Origin: Treponema sp.
GTDB lineage: Bacteria; Spirochaetota; Spirochaetia; Treponematales; Rectinemataceae
DNA: 19,467 nt
Reading direction: 5' to 3'
NCBI GenBank assembly: GCA_012516755.1
Contig: JAAYWE010000308.1
Span: forward strand, 1 to 19,467
Made by a program: the position numbers and the translations under genes. Within the stretch, counting starts at the first letter, position 1; each line of letters starts with the position of its first letter. Shown here in pieces: positions 8,271 through 16,800 of this stretch. The notes beneath the pieces are model-generated. The model was not told the origin of the DNA and made no database searches. It saw only the letters and a program-made list of their open reading frames with translations.

Positions 8271-8885
8271 TCAAGAGCGCAATTCGGCTCGCTTCAGGAG
8301 TAGCTCTCTTAGGTCAGCTTCTGTATCGATATCGCTAAGTATATTATAGTCATCAACCTCCAGGTATTCGATATCGGCCTGTCTATGGCCAAAGAATCCT
8401 CTTAGCCCATTCTTTCCATTCCACCTTTCTACCAGGGAGAACAAAGCACTATGAATTATTGGCGGATGGCCTGAGACCTTTTCATATCGAGGAATCACTA
8501 TTGGTTTATCCTTAATGGCGTTTTTGAGCTTGACCACCGTGCTCGGCAATACGAAGGGAATATCTACCGGCAGAATAAAGGCGGAATCACAATTGGAAGA
8601 AACGGCGCGCAAACCAGCGCAAATAGAAGAGAACATTCCTTTTTGGTAATCCTTATTGAATATAGGCCGTATTCCGTGCAAACTAGCGAGTTTCCCCACA
8701 TTATCCGAGTCAAAACCTGTCACTACAATTATTTCCTTAATCCCTGCTTCCTGAAAGCAACGAGCGGCATGCAAAAGCAAGGGAACTCCCTCGATTTCCA
8801 CAAGAGGTTTGGTTGCTCCCATACGAGAAGAGCATCCCGCTGCCAGAATGATAGCAATAGGTTCGTTTGTCCTAAAGTCAGGCAT
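8271..8885 (-). CDS. MocA-type molybdenum-cofactor nucleotidyltransferase
   Basis: Cytoplasmic protein of 204 residues from the NTP-transferase (GT-A-like, MobA/MocA) family. The nucleotide-binding loop LAAGCSSRMGATKPL (14-28) is diagnostic. Further blocks are the KGMFSSICAGL helix, the metal-binding region FILPVDIPFV, SGHPPII, and DIDTEADL near the C-terminus. In the MocA subgroup the enzyme transfers CMP from CTP onto Mo-molybdopterin to make the cytosine dinucleotide form used by xanthine dehydrogenase-type enzymes, and its place at the end of a Mo-hydroxylase operon supports that. A TTG at 8921 would add 12 residues but has no ribosome-binding site. The ATG at 8885 has AGAGGA about 10 nt upstream. 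MobA (GTP) is the alternative; context favours MocA. Confidence 0.8.
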   Translation of the reverse strand: MPDFRTNEPIAIILAAGCSSRMGATKPLVEIEGVPLLLHAARCFQEAGIKEIIVVTGFDSDNVGKLASLHGIRPIFNKDYQKGMFSSICAGLRAVSSNCDSAFILPVDIPFVLPSTVVKLKNAIKDKPIVIPRYEKVSGHPPIIHSALFSLVERWNGKNGLRGFFGHRQADIEYLEVDDYNILSDIDTEADLRELLLKRAELRS

Positions 8886-8924
8886 ACAGATAAAATCCTC
8901 TAGTACCGAGCGAATACCCAAGGG

Positions 8925-10052
8925 TTAGTATTTGAGCTTGGGCAGCACACCTGATCGATCCGCAATTACTTCCGCTATGATGCTTATTGCAATTTCTTCC
9001 GGCGTCTGAGCTCCTATTTCAAGTCCGATTGGAGAATGGACTCTCGAAAGATCAGTCTCTGAGAAGCCTTCATCTCGAAGCGCAGCAAATATGCCATCTC
9101 GCTTGGTTTTGGAACCAATAAGGCCAATGTAGCCTGCTCTTGTTCGCAAAAGACATGATAACATCTTTTCATCGATATCGGGTTTTCGAGTGAGTATCAT
9201 TGCGCAATCCTGAGGACCAATTTCGATAGCCGGCGCACCTTTAGATGCTGTAAAGGGGTCTGCAAAATCATCTATTATCCTGAGCATATTAGCTTTTGGA
9301 AATCGTTCTCTTGTGAGGAGTTCCGGTCTATCATCGCTTACAATTACTCGGAAACCAACCAGGCTTGCAACCTCGCTCGTTGCCTTGCCAACATGGCCGG
9401 CGCCGAAGATATGGACGACCGGATCTGGTCTAAACCCAAGTAGGAAGACCTGAAAGATATTAGATATGCCTTTTTCAGGCAATTCTAATTCGAAACAAGA
9501 GGCTCCGGACAGAGTACGGGCGCCGTCCAAGCAAGTCTGTATTTTTTTACTGCTCTCAATGATACTCTTGGCTATCAGCTCTTCGCATGAGTTTTGTTGA
9601 TGCGGATATAAGACATTTCCTCTCTCATCTATTGCAGAGACATATTTTTCTCCAGGAGTCCTCGCAACAAAAAAAGCGCATGGATTGCCAGATTCCACTT
9701 GCTCAAGGCATGATTTAAGGGCACTCCTTGCCTTACTCTGTGGATCGATTCTTTCGAGATGCAGAGAAACTTTGCCTCCGCAGGTGATCTGATTTTGTTG
9801 CGCCTCAGGCGAGAGATCAAAAAAGAGATCTCTGTGATCATAGCCAGCTTCTAGCATGTTTCGTATCGCAATAATCGCTTGGTTTTCTATATATCCTCCG
9901 CCGACCGTACCCTCCATTTTGCCATTCATATCCACTGCCATAAGAGCATCAGTACCCCTCGCCGTCGAGCCGCTTGCGTGAGTAATCGCCGAAATAACGA
10001 CTGTCTGATCGCTATTCAATCGTTCCGCAATCCAGGATCTTAGTTCGCGCAT
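8925..10052 (-). CDS. XdhC/CoxI-family molybdenum-hydroxylase maturation factor
   Basis: Cytoplasmic protein of 375 residues with the two domains of the XdhC/CoxI family. The N-terminal domain carries ITHASGSTAR near 23-32, GTVGGGYIE near 48-56 and a CGG motif near 91-93. The C-terminal Rossmann domain has HIFGAGHVGK near 214-223, SDDRPELLTRERFP near 239-252, YIGLIGSKTKR near 308-318 and SPIGLEIGAQTPEEIA near 340-355. Characterised XdhC binds the molybdenum cofactor, promotes its sulfuration and inserts it into xanthine dehydrogenase. The gene lies directly after the Mo-subunit gene. An in-frame GTG at 10067 overlaps that gene by 11 nt; the ATG at 10052 leaves a 4-nt gap and a more typical N-terminus, though its AAGGTG is about 12 nt away. 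The start is therefore uncertain by five codons. Confidence 0.88.
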   Translation of the reverse strand: MRELRSWIAERLNSDQTVVISAITHASGSTARGTDALMAVDMNGKMEGTVGGGYIENQAIIAIRNMLEAGYDHRDLFFDLSPEAQQNQITCGGKVSLHLERIDPQSKARSALKSCLEQVESGNPCAFFVARTPGEKYVSAIDERGNVLYPHQQNSCEELIAKSIIESSKKIQTCLDGARTLSGASCFELELPEKGISNIFQVFLLGFRPDPVVHIFGAGHVGKATSEVASLVGFRVIVSDDRPELLTRERFPKANMLRIIDDFADPFTASKGAPAIEIGPQDCAMILTRKPDIDEKMLSCLLRTRAGYIGLIGSKTKRDGIFAALRDEGFSETDLSRVHSPIGLEIGAQTPEEIAISIIAEVIADRSGVLPKLKY

Positions 10053-10056
10053 TGTT

Positions 10057-12450
10057 TTAATTGGCACCTTCAGCTTTTGCTCTATCGATTGCCATCAGCA
10101 CGCGCTCAGGGGTAAAGGGGTATTCTGTCAAGCGAACACCGATTGCATTTCGTATAGCATTGCCGATGGCAGCAGGAGGAGCATCTATTCCTATTTCTCC
10201 AGCGGATTTTGCGCCGAAAGGCCCCGATGGCTCGTAGCTGTCGACCAGTTCGACTGTAATTTTTCCTACATCTTCCCTGGAAGGAATTGGATAAGTCAAA
10301 AGGTTATGGCTAAGCATGTGGCCTCTCTCCGAATAGCGCACATCTTCATAAAGGGCAAGACCGATGCCCTGAAGTGCCGCACCTTCTATTTGGATGGTAG
10401 CAAGCCTGGGATTGATTGGAGTTCCGACATCGGCTACGGATACGTAGTGTACGACCTCGACTTTGCCTGTTTCCTTGTCCAGCTCTATCTCGACAAAACC
10501 TGCCAGGTAGGGAGGAGGGGATTTTGCACCTGTAAAGGATTCGGTTGCCTCTAGGGTTTTCATTCTTTCTCCATCGTGATAGAGGGTATCGAAGCTAAAA
10601 TCGTAGAGCGAGAGCGATTTGCCACCATTGAGAGTCTTAAATGTCTTGTTATCGAATAGGACGAACGCAGGATCTACTTCGAATTTCTGAGCAACCGCTT
10701 CTATGAGTTTTTTCTTGAGGCTACGAGCAGCTTTGATTACGGCTGAACCTGAGACATAGGTTGTACTAGATGCATAAGCACCTACATCAAAGGGTGTATT
10801 ATCGGTGTCGGAAGAGTAAACGATTATGTTTTCTACGTCGACTCCAAGTTCTTCAGCTGCGATCTGAGCAAGAATCGTATCAGATCCGGTACCAAGATCG
10901 GTAGCGCCTATGTGGAGCTTAAAGAATCCTCCATCCTGGAATTCGATTCTCGCTGAGCCCATATCGATGAGTGGCAAGCCTGAACCCTGCATGGCTATTG
11001 CCATGCCCATCGCTCGCACTTTTCCTGGAGCAACATCCCAGACCAAACGATTCGGATCCCAGCCTATGAGTTCCTTTCCGCGAGCAATGCATTCCTCGAG
11101 CTTGCAGGATTCGATCGTCATGGCGACTCCTTCGGTTCCTTCCCCCATGATGCGAAATACATCGCTGGTTTCACCTTCGTGAATCATGTTTTTGCGGCGA
11201 AGTTCCAGAGGGTCGATGCCTATCTTATGTGCGAGCTCATCCATGGCGGACTCGAGACCGGTGAGCCCTTGAATTGCTCCATAGCCTCTAAAGGCGCCTG
11301 CAGAAACCTTGTTTGTATATACGACATGGCCACCAAAGCGAACGGCATTTACTTTGTTGTAAAGCGGCAAGGTCTTTGAGCCGGCAACCATGAAGACTGT
11401 CAGCGCATGCTCGCCATAGGCGCCGGTATTAGAGAGCACTTGCATGTCGATAGCATTGAGCTTTCCATCGGAATTGGCGCCGAGCCGCACTTTGACACGC
11501 ATCTCGTGGCGGGTGAAGGTTGCTTCAAATACTTCGCGGCGCGTGAGGGCAAGGCGAGCGGATCTACCGGTCTTCATAGTGACCATTGCGACATAAGGTT
11601 CGATATGAATGTGCTGTTTTCCGCCAAATCCTCCGCCTATCCTGGGTTTTATAATACGAATCTGTCTTATTGGCATCTGGAGGGCTAGTGCGAGCAACCT
11701 GCGCGTATGCCAGGGGTTTTGAGTAGAGGTGACGATTACGAGCCTGCCATGGATATCGATGTAACTAAAGGCCGTATGAGATTCAAGTGCTACATGTTGT
11801 TGAGCTTGAGTATGTACTGTGGTCTCGACGTAGACAGGTGAGTTGGCCAATTCCTGCTCTACATTTCCTATCTCCATGTTATATGCGGCAGCGATATTCC
11901 TCTTGGGTTCGAATCCTATCGGAAACATCTCATGAATTTCGGGTTCAGGATGTATGATGATCGGATTATCCAGAGCTTTTTCGAAATCCAGGATAGGTTG
12001 TAGAACTTCGTATTGCACTTTGACTAGCATTGCGGCTTTTTCTGCCGTAACTTCGTCCTCTGCCGCAACCACGGCAACCTCATCTCCCACATAGCGCACA
12101 TATTCATCGAGAATGAATCGATCATGAGGGCTGGGCTCTGGGTTGCCCTGTCCAGCTCTTGTGATAGGTACCCGAGGGCAATCTTTCCATGTTAATACAC
12201 AGGCAACGCCAGGCAATGCAAGCGCTTCCGATGGGTCTATAGAAGTGATTCTGGCAAAAGCATGAGGGCTTCTGACAAGCTTGACATAGAGGGCATTGGC
12301 TGGAGCAAGATCATCTGCAAAGGCAGGTCGACCAAGCACCAAGCCTTCCCCATCAATCTTTGCTATATCGTGAGCAACAACATTGAATTTTTGAGTTGCT
12401 TTGAGCGTTTCACTATCCATAGGCTTAATCGGATCATTATTATCAATCAT
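10057..12450 (-). CDS. Molybdopterin-binding catalytic subunit of a xanthine dehydrogenase-family hydroxylase
   Basis: Catalytic subunit of 797 residues, matching separate-subunit Mo hydroxylases (E. coli XdhA-like). An N-terminal aldehyde-oxidase/xanthine-dehydrogenase a/b hammerhead domain (about 25-150) precedes the cofactor-binding region. Visible motifs are GGGFGGK (272-278), GAFRGYG (385-391), GATDLGTGSD near 515-524, TPFDVGAYASSTTYVSG near 552-568, and AKSAGE ending in Glu752, the position of the catalytic base. CO dehydrogenase is excluded because its AYxCSFR active-site loop is replaced by GAFRGYG. The ATG at 12450 has GGAGG 6 nt upstream and overlaps the 2Fe-2S gene by 8 nt. The enzyme hydroxylates a heterocycle or aldehyde using water. 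Purines are the likeliest substrate, but the sequence does not fix it. Confidence 0.92.
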   Translation of the reverse strand: MIDNNDPIKPMDSETLKATQKFNVVAHDIAKIDGEGLVLGRPAFADDLAPANALYVKLVRSPHAFARITSIDPSEALALPGVACVLTWKDCPRVPITRAGQGNPEPSPHDRFILDEYVRYVGDEVAVVAAEDEVTAEKAAMLVKVQYEVLQPILDFEKALDNPIIIHPEPEIHEMFPIGFEPKRNIAAAYNMEIGNVEQELANSPVYVETTVHTQAQQHVALESHTAFSYIDIHGRLVIVTSTQNPWHTRRLLALALQMPIRQIRIIKPRIGGGFGGKQHIHIEPYVAMVTMKTGRSARLALTRREVFEATFTRHEMRVKVRLGANSDGKLNAIDMQVLSNTGAYGEHALTVFMVAGSKTLPLYNKVNAVRFGGHVVYTNKVSAGAFRGYGAIQGLTGLESAMDELAHKIGIDPLELRRKNMIHEGETSDVFRIMGEGTEGVAMTIESCKLEECIARGKELIGWDPNRLVWDVAPGKVRAMGMAIAMQGSGLPLIDMGSARIEFQDGGFFKLHIGATDLGTGSDTILAQIAAEELGVDVENIIVYSSDTDNTPFDVGAYASSTTYVSGSAVIKAARSLKKKLIEAVAQKFEVDPAFVLFDNKTFKTLNGGKSLSLYDFSFDTLYHDGERMKTLEATESFTGAKSPPPYLAGFVEIELDKETGKVEVVHYVSVADVGTPINPRLATIQIEGAALQGIGLALYEDVRYSERGHMLSHNLLTYPIPSREDVGKITVELVDSYEPSGPFGAKSAGEIGIDAPPAAIGNAIRNAIGVRLTEYPFTPERVLMAIDRAKAEGAN

Positions 12451-12898
12451 GGACTGCCTCCAGATATTTCTTTATCGCACGAATCTGTCCTTCGTAGCCT
12501 GAACAGCGGCATAGATTACCCGATAGGTAATGACGGATTTCTGCTTCACTTGGATTTCTGAGCTCTCTCTTCATTGATAATACGGTAAGAGCGAAACCAG
12601 GTGCGCAGAATCCACATTGATCTGCCCCCTCCGCAGTTAAAAATCGAGCGAATTCCTTTGCTTCTTCGGCAACGCCCTGTATTGTGGTTATCCGCTTGCC
12701 ATCAGCGCGCACGGCTAGATAGGAGCAAGATAGTATAGGCTTGTCCTCGATCAGAACAGTACAAGCGCCACAATTTGCCGTATCACAGCCTTTCTTTACT
12801 TCTACATATCCTGCCTTACGGAGTACTTCCGTCAGCATGTCGCCAGGCTGGCAGTCCAGGATCTTCTCATTACCATTTATGTATAGGGTTATGGTCAT
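12443..12898 (-). CDS. 2Fe-2S subunit of the Mo hydroxylase
   Basis: Electron-transfer subunit of 151 residues, typical of the small subunit of xanthine dehydrogenase-type enzymes. The N-terminal plant-ferredoxin-like domain binds one 2Fe-2S cluster through C38, C43, C46 and C58 (CDTANCGAC plus a downstream Cys). The C-terminal four-helix domain binds the second, molybdenum-proximal cluster through C95, C98, C130 and C132 (QCGFCAPG and GNLCRCSGY). All eight ligands are present, so it should be functional. It carries electrons from the Mo centre to the FAD subunit. The ATG at 12898 overlaps the stop of the FAD-subunit gene by 4 nt and the stop overlaps the Mo-subunit gene by 8 nt, so the three subunits are translationally coupled. 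Confidence 0.95.
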   Translation of the reverse strand: MTITLYINGNEKILDCQPGDMLTEVLRKAGYVEVKKGCDTANCGACTVLIEDKPILSCSYLAVRADGKRITTIQGVAEEAKEFARFLTAEGADQCGFCAPGFALTVLSMKRELRNPSEAEIRHYLSGNLCRCSGYEGQIRAIKKYLEAVHD

Positions 12899-13683
12899 CC
12901 TCGCACCTCCAAAAGCGCACGTTTGACGAGCACAGGAAGGATTTTTTGTCGATAGTTAGCGCTGGCTCTGATATCGCTGCCGAACTGTGTCTCTTTACTC
13001 GTCTCCGCGGCAGCTGCTTCTATCTGTTCGTCAGAGGGATTTGCGGAATCTCCCAATATTTTCATTGCATTTCTGCAAATGCGAGTAGCTGCTGGTCGAG
13101 AACCGACTGCAATGCGCCATACTGTTCCTGTCCAAGCAACGGCGGTATTGATTATAGGAAAATCACTCTCGGATATCCTCATCTGTTGATAGGCGGCTCT
13201 TGCGGAAGATGGCAGAATTATCTTTTCTATCAAGAAGGGGCTGGCATACCCTTTCTCGATGAAGCTAGAAAGATCCTTTTCTACATTTGGGTAAAAGACA
13301 ACACGAGCTCCAATTGCGCATAGTGTGGTGTTGAGATCGGAGAACCCATAGCGCCCAGCTACTGTTCCTCCGACCGTTATAATGTTTCGTAACTGAACGC
13401 CTACAATATGGCTTACGGTCGTTCTAAAGATCTTTCCAAATCTCGAATCAAGCAAGGGGCTTGTTTCTAATTCCCTATAGGTTGTCATTGCGCCAATTTC
13501 GATGTGGTCTTGGAATTCGCGGATATATTCCAGGCCTAGATCGCATAGATCGACACCGAGCATGACAGTCTTTGTACTGGTTCGAAGCCACGCGGAACCC
13601 CCAATCGCAGTACCATGTTCTTCGCAAATGAGATGCATGGCTTGATCCATGCTCTTGGGGCGAGCATATTCTCGTATTTCCAT
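12895..13683 (-). CDS. FAD-binding subunit of the Mo hydroxylase
   Basis: Subunit of 262 residues, slightly shorter than the roughly 290 of E. coli XdhB. The N-terminal FAD-binding domain shows the pyrophosphate loop as IGGSAWLR (27-34) rather than the common GGTDL/GGHSLLP. The second FAD block is RNIITVGGTVAGRYGFSD (99-116). IEIGAMTTYRELETSPLL (61-78) is also a family block. The CO dehydrogenase flavoprotein-type C-terminal domain covers about 155-260. No iron-sulfur insertion of the 4-hydroxybenzoyl-CoA reductase type is seen. This is the first gene of the operon; AAGGAG lies 6 nt before the ATG at 13683. It passes electrons to NAD+ or another acceptor. The GGSxWLR form resembles FAD subunits I associate with anaerobic gut Firmicutes. 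Confidence 0.9.
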   Translation of the reverse strand: MEIREYARPKSMDQAMHLICEEHGTAIGGSAWLRTSTKTVMLGVDLCDLGLEYIREFQDHIEIGAMTTYRELETSPLLDSRFGKIFRTTVSHIVGVQLRNIITVGGTVAGRYGFSDLNTTLCAIGARVVFYPNVEKDLSSFIEKGYASPFLIEKIILPSSARAAYQQMRISESDFPIINTAVAWTGTVWRIAVGSRPAATRICRNAMKILGDSANPSDEQIEAAAAETSKETQFGSDIRASANYRQKILPVLVKRALLEVRG

Positions 13684-13731
13684 CTGAAGCTCCTTGATAA
13701 AAAGGATGGTTCAACTATCTCCTAATTTTTT

Positions 13732-13737
13732 TATAAT
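13732..13737 (+). promoter_or_regulatory. Possible upstream dnaE promoter -10 element overlapping the divergent promoter
   Basis: TATAAT on the plus strand (13732-13737) overlaps the -10 of the divergent Mo-hydroxylase promoter. A weak -35 (TTCAAC, 13710-13715) lies 16 bp upstream. If used, it would give dnaE a leader of about 63 nt. It may be only a by-product of the A/T-rich minus-strand -10. Confidence 0.3.
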
Positions 13738-13761
13738 AGCATAGGTTTAGAGAATCAGCAA
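13733..13761 (-). promoter_or_regulatory. Predicted promoter of the Mo-hydroxylase operon
   Basis: On the minus strand TTGCTG (13756-13761) and TATTAT (13733-13738, five of six consensus matches) are separated by 17 bp. Transcription would begin near 13726, leaving a leader of about 43 nt with AAGGAG ahead of the ATG at 13683. The -35 is weak (three of six), so an activator could be involved. The leader is too short to hold a molybdenum-cofactor riboswitch. Confidence 0.5.
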
Positions 13762-13772
13762 ATTGGGAGTAT

Positions 13773-13800
13773 TTATCAACAACCTAAGCTTGGCTATACT
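13773..13800 (+). promoter_or_regulatory. Predicted dnaE promoter giving a leaderless transcript
   Basis: TTATCA (13773-13778, four of six matches) and TATACT (13795-13800, five of six) are spaced by 16 bp. The start codon of dnaE begins 7 nt after the last base of the -10, exactly where transcription should start. No Shine-Dalgarno sequence precedes the ATG, which fits initiation on a leaderless mRNA. Confidence 0.55.
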
Positions 13801-13806
13801 AAAAAC

Positions 13807-16800
13807 ATGGCAGAATTTGTACACTTACACAATCACAGCGATTATTCCCTTCTCGATGGTGCTGCTTCAATCCAGAAACTCATAAGGAAAGCTAAGGCTC
13901 TTGGAATGCCAGGTATTGCCATAACCGATCATGGCAACATGTTTGGCGCAATGTCCTTTGAAAAGGAATGCAGAGATTTTGGCCTAAATCCTATCATCGG
14001 CTGCGAATTCTATGTAGCAAGTGGTTCTAGACTCGAAAAGACGGGCACGGAGAATGGTAATAGGTATTGGCATCTCATCTTGATAGCAGAAAACAGTACC
14101 GGATACAGAAATCTTCTAAAATTGACTTCGGCTTCTTACACCGAAGGCTTCTATTATAAACCGCGGATAGATGATGAACTAATAGCCGCCAATTCAGATG
14201 GACTCATTGCTTCGACCGCGTGTCTTGCAGGCGAGATTCCGTCGCTTATTCTTTCGGGAAAGCTCGATCAGGCTATAAAAAGAATTAGCTTCTATAAAGA
14301 ATTATTTGGGAAAGATCATTTCTACCTCGAGCTCCAGGATCATGGTCTTGAAGAGCAAAAGATAGTCAACAGAGAGCTGATAGGGCTTTCGAAGAAACTT
14401 AGCCTGCCTCTGCTTGCTACCAATGATATCCATTATGTTGATGGAGAGGATGCTATAGCTCATGATATTCTTCTTTGTATTGGTACAAATCGAAAACGCG
14501 ACGATCCATCTAGAATGCGTTTTCCAAACGATCAGTTTTATTTAAAAAGTGCGGAGGAAATGGCATCGATTTTTGCCGAGGTTCCCGAAGCCATTGCCAA
14601 TACGCTTGTAATAAACGAGATGGCAAAGCTCAAGATGGAGTTTCCAGGGCCTCTTTTGCCTAATTATCAAGTGCCCGAAGAATTCTCATCTCCAGAAGAA
14701 TATCTGCGCCATATAGCTCGACAAGGCTTTCAGAGTCGTTATCCCAATCCAAATGCCGAGGCCATTCATAGGCTCGAATATGAACTAGACATAATTATCA
14801 AAATGGGGTTTACGGGATATTTCCTGATAGTATGGGATTTTATCAGTTGGGCTAAAGAGCATGGTATTCCGGTAGGCCCAGGTCGCGGTTCAGGAGCTGG
14901 ATCTATCGTAGCTTATGCCATGCGTATCACCGATATCGATCCATTAAAGTATGATCTGCTTTTTGAGCGTTTCCTCAATCCTGAGAGAGTATCCATGCCC
15001 GATTTTGACGTGGATTTTGACTTCGAACGGCGCGGCGAGGTGATTGACTATGTTACTCATAAATATGGCAGCGATAGAGTCGCTCAGATCATTACATTCG
15101 GTACACTCAAAGCCAAGGCTGTAATCAAGGATGTAGCCCGTGCCCTGGATATTCCCTTTGACGAGGCGAATCAGATAGCTAAGCTTGTGCCCGAAGATCC
15201 CAAGATGAATTTACAGAAGGCTATTAAGAAGGAGCCGAAGCTTGCCACTCTTGCACAAAATCCTTCTTACTTCGAGCTCTTCTCGATAGCCGCTAAGCTA
15301 GAAAACCTTCATAGGCATAGCTCGATCCATGCAGCGGGTATCGTGATCGGCAAGACAGATTTGATCGACTATGTGCCTCTATATAAGGATCCAAAGACTG
15401 GGCTCATTGCGACCCAATATACTATGGAATACCTGGAAGCTTGCGGTCTTGTAAAGATGGACTTTCTTGGCCTTAAGACTCTGACCTTGATTCGCAATAC
15501 CATGGAACTATTGAGAAAGAGAGGTATATACCTCAAAGAGGAAGATATACCAGAAGATGATCCCAGGACCTTCAAGATGCTTGGCGAAGGCAAAAGCACT
15601 TCGATTTTTCAATTTGAATCACAGGGAATGCAGTCTATTCTCAAGCGAGCCAAGCCTTCGAGTATTGAAGATCTCATAGCTCTCAACGCACTCTATAGAC
15701 CGGGTCCTATGGAATTTATAGATCAGTATATAGATTCAAAGAATGGTAAAATTGCTATTAGTTATCCCCATCCTTCGCTTGAAAAATACCTTAAAGGCAC
15801 ATATGGAGTAATCGTATATCAAGAGCAGGTGATGCAAGTTGCACGAGAAGTGGCGGGATATTCGTTGGGACGCGCAGACCTTCTTAGAAGAGCCATGGGC
15901 AAGAAAAAGCCCGACATACTGCAAAGAGAAGAAGCTCCATTCATCGAAGGTGCTCTTACTCGCGGCTATTCAAGAGAAGAAGCAAAGCGGATTTTCGATA
16001 TTCTAACGCCTTTTGCTGGCTATGGTTTCAATAAATCGCATGCTGCTGCTTACTCAGTAATTGCATATCGTACGGCCTACCTAAAAGCAAATTATTCTGT
16101 TGAGTTTATGGCCGCGAACTTGACAAACGAGATCAGTAACACCGACAAGTTGACCGTGTACATAAGTGAAGCTCGACAGATGGGTTTGTCTGTGCTGCCC
16201 CCTGATATCAATCGTTCAGAAGCCAAGTTTACGGTCGATAATGGACAGATCATATATGGATTTCTTGGTATCAAGGGCGTTGGCGAGGGGATCGCCATGG
16301 AGATTCAAAAAGAAAGAGAGTCTCATGGCAGATTTATAGATTTTCTTGATTTTCTTACGCGGATGAATAATGCGGGGATAAATCGCAAAACGATGGAGTC
16401 GCTCATTATGGCAGGCTGCTTCGATTCCTTGAAGAAAGGCCGCCATGAGCTTATGGGCAACTTTGAGCGTGCTATGGAATATGTGCATGAGAAATCGAGT
16501 TTTGAAGCTTCGCGTTCAGGGATGCTGTTCCAGGAGGATGATCTGGGAATTTATCCGGATTTTGTTTTTCAACCTTTTGAAGAATTCTCGAATCAAGAAA
16601 TGTTGCAGGCAGAAAAGGAGTTGTTGGGTTTTTTCTTTTCTGCGCACCCAATGGATGAGTACCGGATGATTTGGGAGAGATCCTCGACACTTGATCTTGG
16701 GCATCTGGATCAGGCAAGCACAAACCGTGAATATATAGTGGTCGCGCTTCTCAAGGAATTTCGCATTTATACAACCCAGAATGGACGGCGAATGGCTTTT

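Noticed and set aside
10057..12450. CO dehydrogenase (CoxL-type) identity for the Mo subunit
   Set aside because: The CoxL active-site loop AYxCSFR is absent; the equivalent place reads GAFRGYG as in other xanthine dehydrogenase-family enzymes.
12775..13323. 182-codon open frame on the plus strand opposite the FAD and 2Fe-2S subunit genes
   Set aside because: It spans two overlapping conserved genes on the other strand, and its translation is low in recognisable structure and rich in Ser and Cys.
13684..13732. Molybdenum-cofactor riboswitch ahead of the Mo-hydroxylase operon
   Set aside because: The predicted leader is only about 43 nt, far shorter than the known Moco-type RNA, and no multi-stem structure is apparent.
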